Position numbers and translations under genes: made by a program. A DNA stretch of 64,000 nt from Alicyclobacillus sp. SO9. Its GTDB lineage: Bacteria; Bacillota; Bacilli; Alicyclobacillales; Alicyclobacillaceae. The notes under the pieces were generated by a model that had not been told where the DNA came from, did no database searches, and saw nothing but the letters and a program-made list of their open reading frames with translations. This document shows, in pieces, positions 16,659 to 25,116 of this stretch; within the stretch, counting starts at the first letter, position 1; each line of letters begins with the position of its first letter. Location: positions 3,100,001 to 3,164,000 of the forward strand of contig NZ_CP066339.1 in assembly GCF_016406125.1 (NCBI RefSeq), given 5' to 3'.

Positions 16659-17555
16659 TTACATTGACACGGCGATTTGCTTTGCAACCACCATTCCTTG
16701 ACCACCGCAAGCAGCGATGCTGGAGAACTGCGAAGAAATCATGGCGTCTCCTATAGCAAACACCCCTCTGTATTTTGTCTCATAAACTTGGTTTGTCTCA
16801 ATTCGTCCTTCCGTGTCGAGCGGCAACTTGTCATGTAAAAAGGATGTGGTGGGCTGAAGACCAATCGTTATCACAATTGCATCCGCCTTCAGCAGTGTCT
16901 CTTTTCCGTCCATTTCCACTTTCAAACCTTCTACTTTCTGAGAGCCAACAATTCTTGTCGGTGTACAGTTAAATAAGTACTCACACCCAGGTACTGTTCG
17001 CAGCAAATCCGTCATGCCCCGTCTGGCAGTCAAATTGTCTCCCCTATGTACCAAAGTCACGTGTGCACCGCCTTTGAGGAACTGGTATGCGTTTTCGACA
17101 GCTCTGTCCCCACCACCAACGACAATCACCGGTTTACCTTTCATCTGAGAGGCATGGACTGAACTGCGGTAGGTTTCACCTCTTGCATACATTTCTTGCT
17201 CTCCAGGAATTCCAAGCTTACGCGGCCTGCCGCCTGTTGCAATCACAATGTTTCTCCCAGACACCTGGTGACCGTTCACGACAATCGTGCGTTGAACGGG
17301 ATCTAAATCGGAAACATGACTATTCAGTACGATCTCCACACCCATGCTGTCTAACCGATGGACAATTTTGTCACGCAACTCGGGACCTGAGCAATCTACG
17401 CCCGGATAATCCTCAATTTCTCCTTTGATGAGATTCAATTGACCCCCTGGAATCGCATCTTGTTCATACACCTGCACACTAAGTCCCAGACGACGGGCCC
17501 ATACGGCAGTTGCCATACCAGCTGGTCCTGAACCGATAACCAGGATGTCCTTCAA
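16659..17555 (-). CDS. FAD/NAD(P)-binding oxidoreductase, thioredoxin-reductase-like without CXXC
   Basis: A 298-residue two-dinucleotide-binding-domain flavoprotein. FAD motif VIGSGPAGMATAVWA and GGQL lie at the N-terminus, the NAD(P) motif VVVGGGDRAVENA in the middle, and the FAD C-terminal motif GVFAIGDA near the end. In thioredoxin reductase a CATC active site precedes the NAD motif; here the matching stretch is ETYRSSVHASQMKGKP with no cysteine. It therefore cannot be a classical thioredoxin reductase and is more like ferredoxin-NADP reductase or YpdA-type relatives. Start is the TTG at 17555, six bases after GGAGGAA. It stands alone; partner unknown. Confidence 0.82.
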   Translation of the reverse strand: MKDILVIGSGPAGMATAVWARRLGLSVQVYEQDAIPGGQLNLIKGEIEDYPGVDCSGPELRDKIVHRLDSMGVEIVLNSHVSDLDPVQRTIVVNGHQVSGRNIVIATGGRPRKLGIPGEQEMYARGETYRSSVHASQMKGKPVIVVGGGDRAVENAYQFLKGGAHVTLVHRGDNLTARRGMTDLLRTVPGCEYLFNCTPTRIVGSQKVEGLKVEMDGKETLLKADAIVITIGLQPTTSFLHDKLPLDTEGRIETNQVYETKYRGVFAIGDAMISSQFSSIAACGGQGMVVAKQIAVSM

Positions 17556-17834
17556 CAGAGTTCCTCCTTCACTTTTGCAAATCGCAACGCAAGATGACGC
17601 TGCGGGAATTTTATTCAATATTCATGTAAACTGCTATGGTTATTATACATGACTTGAACGCGGCTCCTTACCACGGCTTGTACCACCGACACGGCGCGGT
17701 GTTATCATCAAGCAAACACGACGGAAATGACGATTTGCAGAAACACAGGGCATATAAGTTTCCTGATATAATGTTCTGACACAAAAGACACCAAATTGAT
17801 ACATCTTAGCAGAATCCCCTTTTGGAGGTTGCGC

Positions 17835-18326
17835 ATGATATCAATTCTTCTGGCAAAATCACGAAACGGGGTCATTGGCAAGAATAACGGCATGCCCTGG
17901 CATATTCCAGAGGACCTTCGGTACTTTAAGAAGCTCACGACTGGAAAGAACATCGTAATGGGGAGACGCACGTATACAGCCATTGGCCGTGCTCTACCGC
18001 ATCGCATCAACTACGTCGTCACTCGTGACACATCATTTACAGCCCAAAATGTTCATGTCCTGCATCATATAGACGCTATCACCCGCATTCCGGGTGACGT
18101 TGTCATCATTGGAGGCGGCTCTATTATCGAGCAAACCATCCATCTGGCGCAGGTTCTGTATATAACCGAGATTGACGCCGTTATAGAAGGAAATACCACT
18201 GTCGAAATCGACCTGTCAGACTGGGTACTTACGTCAAGTACTCCTGGAAACCAAGACAAGAGAAGTCCGTTTGAATACAGTTTTAATGTCTACGTTCGCA
18301 AACCCACAAATGCTGTTTCGAACTGA
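17835..18326 (+). CDS. folA: dihydrofolate reductase
   Basis: A 163-residue DHFR. The opening MISILLAKSRNGVIGKNNGMPWHIPEDL contains the substrate loop and PW motif, KNIVMGRRTYTAIGRALPHR is the NADPH-binding helix and strand, and VVIIGGGSIIEQ is the second GG motif. It reduces dihydrofolate to tetrahydrofolate with NADPH. ATG 17835 follows TTTGGAGG; an upstream in-frame ATG lacks a ribosome site. No thymidylate synthase gene is adjacent. The folD gene lies 1 kb away on the other strand. Confidence 0.93.
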   Translation: MISILLAKSRNGVIGKNNGMPWHIPEDLRYFKKLTTGKNIVMGRRTYTAIGRALPHRINYVVTRDTSFTAQNVHVLHHIDAITRIPGDVVIIGGGSIIEQTIHLAQVLYITEIDAVIEGNTTVEIDLSDWVLTSSTPGNQDKRSPFEYSFNVYVRKPTNAVSN

Positions 18327-18347
18327 AACTATCACATGCAATGGGTC

Positions 18348-18378
18348 TTGACTTTAACGTTGCGTAAAGGTTTACAGT
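18348..18378 (+). promoter_or_regulatory. MerR-type promoter with 19-bp spacer and internal dyad
   Basis: TTGACT (18348-18353) and TACAGT (18373-18378) are separated by 19 bp. The spacer carries ACTTTA-N8-TAAAGGT, a partial dyad. An over-long spacer with a dyad is the hallmark of promoters activated by MerR proteins, so the next gene is probably autoregulated. Confidence 0.75.
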
Positions 18379-18399
18379 TACCCTGTGAGGAGGTGAACG

Positions 18400-19167
18400 A
18401 TGGAATACACAATCCAGAAGTTCGCAAATATAGCCGGAATCAGTACCCGTACGCTTCGGTACTACGATGAGATTGGACTCTTGAGCCCGGCGAGAACCAG
18501 TTCATCAGGGTACCGAATTTACGGCCAATGGGAAGTCGACCAACTTCAGCAAATTCTGTTTTACAGGGAACTGGGTGTAAATCTTGAAGTCATCCGCAAA
18601 ATCATAACAGACCCGACGTTTGACAGAATTCAAGCACTGCAGAAACATCTTAAGCGACTCCTTGACAGGCGAGAACAATTGGATTTATTGATAGCCAATG
18701 CGGAACAAACAATTGCATTGGCAGAAGGGAGACGAACCACCATGAGTGACAGAGAAAAGTTTGAGGGCTTCAAAGAGCGGATGATTGATGAAAACGAGAC
18801 AGCCTATGGGAAAGAAATCCGCAATAAATACGGCGATGACTCCGTTCATAAATCAAACAAGAGGCTTCAGAAAATGACTGAGAAAGAGTATGAGGATTGG
18901 ACCCACCTCGGGAATGAGGTGAAAGTCACTCTGGCAAAGGCATTCCAGACTGGGAATCCAGCCAGTGACATTGCACAGAAAGCGGCAGCACTTCATAAAC
19001 GATGGTTAGCATTTACCTGGGATAAGTACACGAGTGAGGCTCATGCGGAACTTGCTCAAATGTATGTCGATGATGAACGATTTAAGGCGTTTTACGATAC
19101 TGAGCACCCAGGGACAGCCGAGTTTCTCCGGGATGCCATTCACATTTATACAGGATTTAGGGTGTGA
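18400..19167 (+). CDS. MerR-family regulator with TipAS drug-recognition domain
   Basis: A 255-residue activator. Residues 1-70 are a MerR winged helix (TIQKFANIAGISTRTLRYYDEIGLLSP...GYRIYG). A long coiled helix (about 80-115) connects to a C-terminal TipAS domain (about 135-255, with WTHLGNEVKVTLAKAF and HPGTAEFLRDAIHIY). TipAL and Mta of this type bind thiopeptides or cationic drugs and activate their own and efflux promoters. ATG 18400 follows GAGGAGGTGAACG. A terminator follows, so it is monocistronic. Confidence 0.9.
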   Translation: MEYTIQKFANIAGISTRTLRYYDEIGLLSPARTSSSGYRIYGQWEVDQLQQILFYRELGVNLEVIRKIITDPTFDRIQALQKHLKRLLDRREQLDLLIANAEQTIALAEGRRTTMSDREKFEGFKERMIDENETAYGKEIRNKYGDDSVHKSNKRLQKMTEKEYEDWTHLGNEVKVTLAKAFQTGNPASDIAQKAAALHKRWLAFTWDKYTSEAHAELAQMYVDDERFKAFYDTEHPGTAEFLRDAIHIYTGFRV

Positions 19168-19194
19168 TTTTCGCTTACAGTCGCATCTGGCCTT

Positions 19195-19239
19195 AAGAGC
19201 AGAACTCCAATAAAGTGCTGGTTCTGCTCTTCTCTTTTT
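19195..19239 (+). terminator. rho-independent terminator of the MerR/TipAS gene
   Basis: Perfect 11-bp stem AAGAGCAGAAC (19195-19205) with GTTCTGCTCTT (19221-19231), followed by CTCTTTTTG. Confidence 0.88.
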
Positions 19240-19347
19240 GAACTTCGCTCGTTAGTTTCAGCCAATTAGTTATGGCTTGAAGAGACGCATGCTTGTTACC
19301 AAGGGTCATGCCCACGACTCAGCGTCGGACCGTTTTGTGGTGCTTAA

Positions 19348-20184
19348 TTAGCGCAAAGTCTGTTCAGCAGCTACAACTGTATTCCTGAGAAGATTTGCAA
19401 TTGTAACTGGACCGACACCACCTGGAACGGGTGTTATCGCGCTAACGACGTCTAGACATGCAGCATAATCAACGTCCCCTGTGTTTTCACTGTATCCCGC
19501 GTCAATGATGACAGCTCCAGGTTTGACCCACGAACCTTGCACAAACTTATTCTTTCCGACCGCCGCTACCAGAATGTCGGCTTGTCGCACTATTTCATCG
19601 ATGTGTTGAGTGTGTGAATGACAAGTAATGACGGTCGCATCTCTATTTAGCAACAACATGGATACCGGCTTTCCCAATATTGGACTTCGACCAAGCACCA
19701 CTGCCCGCTTTCGTTTAATGGGAATTTCGTAATAGTCTAAGATATTCATGACCGCTTCAGGGGTACAACTATGGTAGCTGCTTAGCCCGAAGGACATGCG
19801 TCCGAAACCCCAACTTGTCACACCGTCAACATCCTTCTCCGGCACAATGGCCTCAAATGCGGCTCGTTCTTCTATATGTCGAGGAACTGGATGCTGCAGT
19901 AAGATGCCATGAACTCCTGGGTCGATATTCAAGTTCTTAATAACGTCAATGAGCGCAGCTGTATCAGTGGTTTCAGGCAAGTGAATCTGTCTTGACTCTA
20001 ATTGATTTCGCTCACACGCCCGTGCCTTCATGCGGACGTAGGTCGTTGACGCCGGATCATTGCCAACCAGTATCGTGGCAAGACATGGCTTAGTACCCTT
20101 TAAAAAGAGTTTCTTGACTCTTTCAGACAAGGTGGCTTCCATCTCTTGAACGACAGGCTTCCCTCTCAATAAAGTTGGCTCCAT
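19348..20184 (-). CDS. folD: bifunctional methylenetetrahydrofolate dehydrogenase / methenyltetrahydrofolate cyclohydrolase
   Basis: A 278-residue FolD of normal length. Landmarks are LATILVGNDPASTTYVRMKARAC with the catalytic Lys, HGILLQHPVPRHI, EKDVDGVTSWGFGRM, the NADP loop VVLGRSPILGKPVSMLL and TPVPGGVGPVTIANLL. It interconverts 5,10-methylene- and 10-formyl-tetrahydrofolate in the cytoplasm. ATG 20184 follows TAGGAGGAAAAAG. The leader contains a ZTP-type riboswitch with terminator, so expression should rise when 10-formyl-THF is limiting. Confidence 0.95.
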   Translation of the reverse strand: MEPTLLRGKPVVQEMEATLSERVKKLFLKGTKPCLATILVGNDPASTTYVRMKARACERNQLESRQIHLPETTDTAALIDVIKNLNIDPGVHGILLQHPVPRHIEERAAFEAIVPEKDVDGVTSWGFGRMSFGLSSYHSCTPEAVMNILDYYEIPIKRKRAVVLGRSPILGKPVSMLLLNRDATVITCHSHTQHIDEIVRQADILVAAVGKNKFVQGSWVKPGAVIIDAGYSENTGDVDYAACLDVVSAITPVPGGVGPVTIANLLRNTVVAAEQTLR

Positions 20185-20227
20185 GAACTTTTTCCTCCTA
20201 TCACATAGGTTAGTACGACTGAATATT

Positions 20228-20335
20228 AAAGGGGTAAGAACTCTTGGTCCTTACCCCTGCCCAGGCGAGCGGCACTATTACTTGTGGCTCCCCCGTAGTT
20301 AATCTACGTTCGCCAGTAACCACAAATCCATTCTT
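20228..20335 (-). ncRNA. ZTP (pfl) riboswitch with intrinsic terminator, upstream of folD
   Basis: On the minus strand the leader shows GTTACTGGCG, a hairpin, GGGGGAGCCAC, and the conserved 3' block CCGCTCGCCTGGGCA, the layout of the pfl/ZTP aptamer that binds ZMP/ZTP. Directly after comes a terminator hairpin (GGGGTAAGGA pairing with TTCTTACCCC, 20231-20258) followed by TTTAA. folD is a known gene of this regulon. Strong match by eye; boundaries approximate. Confidence 0.85.
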
Positions 20336-20454
20336 TTCACATACAGAGTATCATCTTTCTACAGGTCTCCGTCAATATCGCAGGTCTTTATGACGTACAC
20401 TTCGTCAGCGTACCAGTATCTATTTCAAAAGACAATGACGCTGCTCTCCTCATA

Positions 20455-20892
20455 TTACATTGGTTTTGCAAGCTCTACCATAGGTAGGAGGCGTGAATCC
20501 TCTATTGCCGCAGTCCGATGCCCGATACCGGCTAAGTAGTCTTGATGGGTTGAAAAAGCAAGAAACGATTGCGCGCTGCTCTGGCGTATCAGCATGACAA
20601 GGTCCCATCTTTCGTCTTCCGGACCGATAAGAAACTCTCCACCCTTACCCAGAAACATGACGTCACCGCCGCTTTTTCGCAGAAATGGCAGTGTGTGCTC
20701 AATGTAGCGGTTGAACGCTTCGGCACCAGTGATTGGAACCTCCGATGCAAGTTCAGGATGGGCTGAGTAATCGGCAAATTCGCGAAAACGCAGCAGATTC
20801 AGCATGATGACGCTACCATCAATGCCACGTTGCATGAATCTCATGCCAGCGCGTTGAGATGGTTCGATGTAGCGACCATGTTCAAAGTCCAT
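20455..20892 (-). CDS. DUF1330-like family protein
   Basis: A 145-residue soluble protein with the ferredoxin-like DUF1330 pattern: GSVIMLNLLRFRE, AFNRYIEHTLPFLRKSGGDVMFLGKG, WDLVMLIRQSSAQSFLAFS and a C-terminal DSRLLPM. Proteins of this group belong to the dimeric alpha-beta barrel superfamily; their role is unknown. ATG 20892 follows AAAGGAG. The upstream promoter carries two copies of an ACCCGGATA box, indicating tight regulation. Confidence 0.75.
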   Translation of the reverse strand: MDFEHGRYIEPSQRAGMRFMQRGIDGSVIMLNLLRFREFADYSAHPELASEVPITGAEAFNRYIEHTLPFLRKSGGDVMFLGKGGEFLIGPEDERWDLVMLIRQSSAQSFLAFSTHQDYLAGIGHRTAAIEDSRLLPMVELAKPM

Positions 20893-20962
20893 CGTAGTGT
20901 CTCCTTTCAGAAAACATTCTCTATTTGGGTTGACAGAGAACTTATCAATAAGTCTCGGTAGT

Positions 20963-21007
20963 ATTATACCCGGATAAAATATAAAGTCAATATTACCCGG
21001 ATATAAT
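20963..21007 (-). promoter_or_regulatory. promoter with two CCGGGTA operator copies for the DUF1330 gene
   Basis: On the minus strand TTGACT (20985-20990) and a perfect TATAAT (20963-20968) are 16 bp apart. Two direct copies of the box ACCCGGATA (plus-strand 20968-20976 and 20995-21003), 27 bp apart, flank the -35 and touch the -10, so a repressor would block polymerase. I see no convincing gene in 21008-21308. Confidence 0.7.
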
Positions 21008-21308
21008 ACCTACATTATTGATTATGCAGAGATCAATAAAAAAACTGAATTGCGTAGAGACGAGGCTATTGACAGCCACTCAAGGATGTTCCTGGCCCCT
21101 GCAATCAAAGTGCCAACCTGTGTGTCAAGATTCTGAACAAGCCTACGTTCTTGATGCGGCCCAATTAAAAACAATCTACCTGGAGTGCTGCGGGAATCTG
21201 TCAAGGCAGCTTGTCCGCAATTACCGAGTCGCTGCCCTGTTTAGACATTTGAAGGTGAATTACTGTGTTCGAGCATTGGCGGACATGTGTCGCACGGCAC
21301 TTTGATAC

Positions 21309-22640
21309 CTACACGTCATCGTCGTGAGTCCTTTCATGACCGCTCGTGGGCCGCGTCCAAGATAAAACAAAAACTATAGTAGCGGAGAGCAATACACCGC
21401 ACGCCTGTAAATCCTGTCGTGGTGTAGAACTAGAACCAATTGCAGCAATCAAAGCGGTGGCACCTATTCCCGAGAATTGACCTACAATATCCAGCGTGGA
21501 AGACACCCTTCCAATTACTCCAGGGGACGAGTGCTGCATGGCCATTGTCGACAGCCCAATAGATGCCATGCCATCGCCGAACCCAGCTAATAGACATATC
21601 CACAATGCATACCAGAAATCGCCTATCACAGAGTAAGAAAAGAGCGCCATTGTGCGAACAAGTAAACCGCCAATGACCAAGTAAGCGGAGTTCAGCTTCC
21701 CAGCACGAGGAACAATCAACAGTCCTGCCAACAAGTCGCCTAGTCCGGAAGCAGCCCATAGATACCCCACCGCTTCGCCGGGTACACCGAGATAGGTCCC
21801 TACATAGAACACGTCGACCGTAAACCAAATGAACCCTACAAGTGTCAATATAGCGGTAACGACTGCTACAACTACAAGTCGACGACTCTCCAACAAGTAA
21901 TGAAATGCCACCATGACGTCTGCCTTTATGGAAGTCTCACTCGAAGGCAGAGTCAACTTTTTACAAACTGCCAATCCGTCCGTCCCCTGACGAATGTCGA
22001 GGAGAAGTAGCGTTGAAAGGATGAACGTTCCGGAGTCTGTAATCACCGTCGGAATGGGACCCATGCTAAGAATCAGCGTTCCACCTAAGGCAGGCCCTAG
22101 TGCCAGAGAAACGCTGGAGGCAACGTGTAGTACGCCTTGGGCTTTCTGGATGTCCTTGTCCCGGATTGTTTTCCGCACAAGAACGGATTGTGCAGGAATA
22201 AAGAGCCGGGTTCCAAAACTTAGCAGGAAACTAACAATGTACGCAAGATAAGCAGTGCCGGCCCCGTGAAATTCGAGGAGCAACAGAACTGCAAATGCTC
22301 TAAACAAGTCCGTCAGTACCATTATAATCTTCGGATTAAATCGCTCAGCAATCACGCCCGAAAGTGGACCAACTAAGATTGCAGGAAGTAACTCTGCCGC
22401 TGCAACACCCGCGACCTGACTGGATGATTTCGTTACTAACCCGACCCATACCGGCAGCGTAACCTCCAAAAGTGCATCTCCAAACTGTGAAACACCCTGA
22501 GCCAACCACAAATTCAAAAATTGGCGACTTAATCTATAATGCTTCGATATGCCATCCTTATCCCCCTTTGTTCTGAAAATTAGAGAAGGAAAAGGGGGAC
22601 TTCTGGACACACCAAAGCGCCGTCGAAAATATCTTTCCAC
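21309..22640 (-). CDS. MFS transporter, MFS_3/EntS-like
   Basis: A protein of up to 443 residues with about 12 transmembrane helices. Helix 1 reads FLNLWLAQGVSQFGDALLEVTLPVWV, followed by the GPLSGVIAERFNPKIIMV loop typical of the EntS/MFS_3 branch; the second half begins near LVVVAVVTAILTLVGFIWF. Exporters of this type move drugs, siderophores or antibiotics. The start is uncertain: the GTG at 22640 has no clear ribosome site and the first 30 residues are unlike other members, so translation may begin later. It is 90 bp downstream of an unknown gene on the same strand. Confidence 0.82.
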   Translation of the reverse strand: MERYFRRRFGVSRSPPFPSLIFRTKGDKDGISKHYRLSRQFLNLWLAQGVSQFGDALLEVTLPVWVGLVTKSSSQVAGVAAAELLPAILVGPLSGVIAERFNPKIIMVLTDLFRAFAVLLLLEFHGAGTAYLAYIVSFLLSFGTRLFIPAQSVLVRKTIRDKDIQKAQGVLHVASSVSLALGPALGGTLILSMGPIPTVITDSGTFILSTLLLLDIRQGTDGLAVCKKLTLPSSETSIKADVMVAFHYLLESRRLVVVAVVTAILTLVGFIWFTVDVFYVGTYLGVPGEAVGYLWAASGLGDLLAGLLIVPRAGKLNSAYLVIGGLLVRTMALFSYSVIGDFWYALWICLLAGFGDGMASIGLSTMAMQHSSPGVIGRVSSTLDIVGQFSGIGATALIAAIGSSSTPRQDLQACGVLLSATIVFVLSWTRPTSGHERTHDDDV

Positions 22641-22729
22641 GGAACCACTATGTTTAGCTAATGTGGAGGAACTGCGTTAGAAAAACGGTTGCATGCTTTG
22701 TCACTCCTTATAGTCACATCAGCACGTAT

Positions 22730-24097
22730 TTACATTGATTTCATTGGCTTCCACAACGACAAAATGGCTTTTCCTGCAGGACGCTCGGTTGCGGCGGTTT
22801 CTGCAATCACTCTTGCACCGCCAGACAGGTGTCTCCAGGATTGTTGTCCCAACTGAGAGTATTCTGTCTCTTGAAGCAATCCCCAAATCATTTTTACATT
22901 GTGAATCGCATCGAACGGCCCGGATGTTGTTAGCGCCACCTCCATCAGAGTTCGAGCTAATTCCCTAGGACTCCCGCCACTAAGCAGGTAGTTCCCAGCT
23001 GCCTGCGCGGACAGCTGACCGCCGTCATCGTTTGACACAATATTTTTGAGTTCGGTAAGTGTAACTCTAGTGCCACTGACGTGTAATGGTTCTCTCCAAT
23101 TCTGCCGACTTACCTTTTGTCTACGGCTGCGTTGACTTGACAATGCTAGGTGTCCTGCCAATGTCCGAAGATCAGAAGGTACGTCTTTCCCACGCATTAA
23201 ATCAAGTGTACAGTGAACGCCAGTTACGGCATGGGCATCGAACTGTGACCTCCTCAACATCTCCGATGATGAAAGGGCTATCGCCTCATACAGTGTACGA
23301 CCTTTGATTCCTTGACGTATCAACTCATCGATGAGATCGGGTTCCTCTCCATACGGAACCTCAATTAATCGTTGTACGACGTCCGTGACTTCGTGCTCTG
23401 ATACCATCCCTTCTTCCGGCCATGTCAACATTCTTTCTTTAATTCTGTTGAACAGCGTCGTATCCGGACGAGATGCAAGATACTGTACAGCCGGACGAAA
23501 TATAGGCTCTGCATATGCCCACCCGCTTAAATCATCTAAAAATTGAATGGCACGATGCACAATTAACAGCCGATGCTCATTTTCTGGGTATTGGCGGAGC
23601 GCAACTTGGGTCAGAAGCCATCTCAGGTCTGAGTTCTGGTGTCGCAATAAGCCAACCAGTCTGTGTTCGGACAACAATACTGTGTTTCCACTCTCAATGT
23701 CGTGTAAGAAAGCCTGTTGAGACTCTTCTTCTGTAGTCTCAGTGACAGGTTCCATTTCCATCAAAAGATAGGGGCCGTACCTCGGGTCCGCCAGAAGATC
23801 CGTTACGTATACGGCCGTCTGCAGTAGAGCTAAATCCTGAAAATCACTGCTCAACAGAGAAGACGCACGAAGCAAAGGTCCGCCGTTGAAGGTTCCGTGG
23901 CCAATGAGAGGCCCATGGTGGTCGACGTATCGTGCCGATGCTAAAGCGAGTAACAGATAGATGTCAGCGTTGGAAAGTCCTTCAGAACGAGACTTGTCTA
24001 TCCAATTCATAGTCTTGTCTCGTGTCAAGGATTCAATTTCACGTGTTCGTACCTCCATAGAAGGCTGCCACGAAAACTCATTGCGCACGTCCATCAC
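22730..24097 (-). CDS. unknown 455-residue helical protein with conserved-looking His motifs
   Basis: I do not recognise this protein. It is predicted almost wholly helical and soluble. Two histidine-rich motifs stand out: YVDHHGPLIGHGTFNGGPLL (about residues 57-76) and FDAHAVTGVHCTLDL (about 267-281); together they could bind a metal or haem. It lies directly upstream of the MFS gene on the same strand, so the two may form a biosynthesis/export or resistance unit. Start GTG 24097 or the following ATG has TAGGGG just upstream. Confidence 0.7.
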   Translation of the reverse strand: MMDVRNEFSWQPSMEVRTREIESLTRDKTMNWIDKSRSEGLSNADIYLLLALASARYVDHHGPLIGHGTFNGGPLLRASSLLSSDFQDLALLQTAVYVTDLLADPRYGPYLLMEMEPVTETTEEESQQAFLHDIESGNTVLLSEHRLVGLLRHQNSDLRWLLTQVALRQYPENEHRLLIVHRAIQFLDDLSGWAYAEPIFRPAVQYLASRPDTTLFNRIKERMLTWPEEGMVSEHEVTDVVQRLIEVPYGEEPDLIDELIRQGIKGRTLYEAIALSSSEMLRRSQFDAHAVTGVHCTLDLMRGKDVPSDLRTLAGHLALSSQRSRRQKVSRQNWREPLHVSGTRVTLTELKNIVSNDDGGQLSAQAAGNYLLSGGSPRELARTLMEVALTTSGPFDAIHNVKMIWGLLQETEYSQLGQQSWRHLSGGARVIAETAATERPAGKAILSLWKPMKSM

Positions 24098-24199
24098 CCC
24101 TAATGTAGACTTGTCTTGAGGATCGTAACACGCCGTCGTCTGGAATATCTATACAACGTTGGTCTTAAGACCATGGGATAGCAAGGCAAAACAAGAAGA

Positions 24200-24517
24200 T
24201 TAACTGAATAATGGAGTCATTCGTTTGATCCACAAATACCGATTTCGTCCAAACGTTATAAACCAGATTACAGCGAGCACCTTAAAACCGTTTAATCCTC
24301 CACACTTAAAATCCAAGACTTCATCATTTTTAACCTCAAATTCCAGTTCATTACTTCTGCACCAATCAATTTCCAGATGGATTTTGTGATACCCAGCATT
24401 GAGCGAATACTCAAAAGTATCTCCGGGTCCTACAGAGCCAATCTCCGTTCCATCTAAAACCACATGATAGTTTCTGAGATTATCCGAGAGGCTGACTGCT
24501 CGCTTGATCCTAATCAT
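24200..24517 (-). CDS. unknown small protein with beta domain and C-terminal membrane segment
   Basis: 105 residues from ATG 24517 (GGAAGGG site). The first 75 residues are a beta-rich repeat reminiscent of PEGA-like folds (LRNYHVVLDGTEIGSVGPGD...YHKIHLEIDW). Residues about 80-96 (FKVLAVIWFITFG) could insert in the membrane. The gene precedes no obvious partner. Function unknown. Confidence 0.6.
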   Translation of the reverse strand: MIRIKRAVSLSDNLRNYHVVLDGTEIGSVGPGDTFEYSLNAGYHKIHLEIDWCRSNELEFEVKNDEVLDFKCGGLNGFKVLAVIWFITFGRNRYLWIKRMTPLFS

Positions 24518-24597
24518 CCTATATCCCTTCCATTTATCAATATGCAACTACTACTCGTTGTTTCATTGGCTCTGTTGTGACAGAGTCCGCCAAAAGT

Positions 24598-25014
24598 CTA
24601 GCGAGGTTGGTGGAACGGTACTGAATGAATAGTCGACCACTGTATTAATTGAGTTCTCAATTCCCTGTGCTCCGTTCCCCAGAGCCTGATGCGTAGAGGC
24701 TTTAGTGGGAACTTAAAGTAAACTCCCAGGTTTATCCGTGTGCCTATTGGCATTGAAATGGACTCTATGGATTCGACTGCATAGGAAATTCTCCCAACCA
24801 AGATTGCAGTATCAGTGAGAGTTAGAAAACACGGAAAGAGCCGATTCCACAGCCACGAACCAACAACCCAGCCCATCACGGACCATAACAAGGCAACGAT
24901 AGCAGTCAGCCACCAAGGACGTCTATGAAATAGACTGCTAAATATAAACTCACCTACCACAATTCCTAAAAATGAAAACCAGTAGTTCTGTCGTGTAACT
25001 CGAAACTTCACCAC
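24598..25014 (-). CDS. unknown two-helix membrane protein, bacterial PH-like
   Basis: 138 residues with two N-terminal membrane helices (FSFLGIVVGEFIFSSLF and LTAIVALLWSVMGWVVGSW). The rest is a beta-rich domain (LTLTDTAILVGRISYAVESIESISM) that resembles membrane-attached PH-like domains. It starts GTG-GTG at 25014/25011 with GGGTGAT upstream. Function unknown. Confidence 0.55.
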   Translation of the reverse strand: MVKFRVTRQNYWFSFLGIVVGEFIFSSLFHRRPWWLTAIVALLWSVMGWVVGSWLWNRLFPCFLTLTDTAILVGRISYAVESIESISMPIGTRINLGVYFKFPLKPLRIRLWGTEHRELRTQLIQWSTIHSVPFHQPR

Positions 25015-25116
25015 ATCACCCGCTCACCGAATTCTCACATATCTAGTAAATTTCTATACTTATTCTAAGTTTATTTCCAGTTCAATGTAACCTCAATCGT
25101 ACTGAACATTGTAACG

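Noticed and set aside
21018-21305. 95-codon plus-strand frame between the DUF1330 promoter and the MFS gene
   Set aside because: No ribosome site, odd Cys-rich composition and no family likeness; it also overlaps the promoter side. Treated as non-coding.
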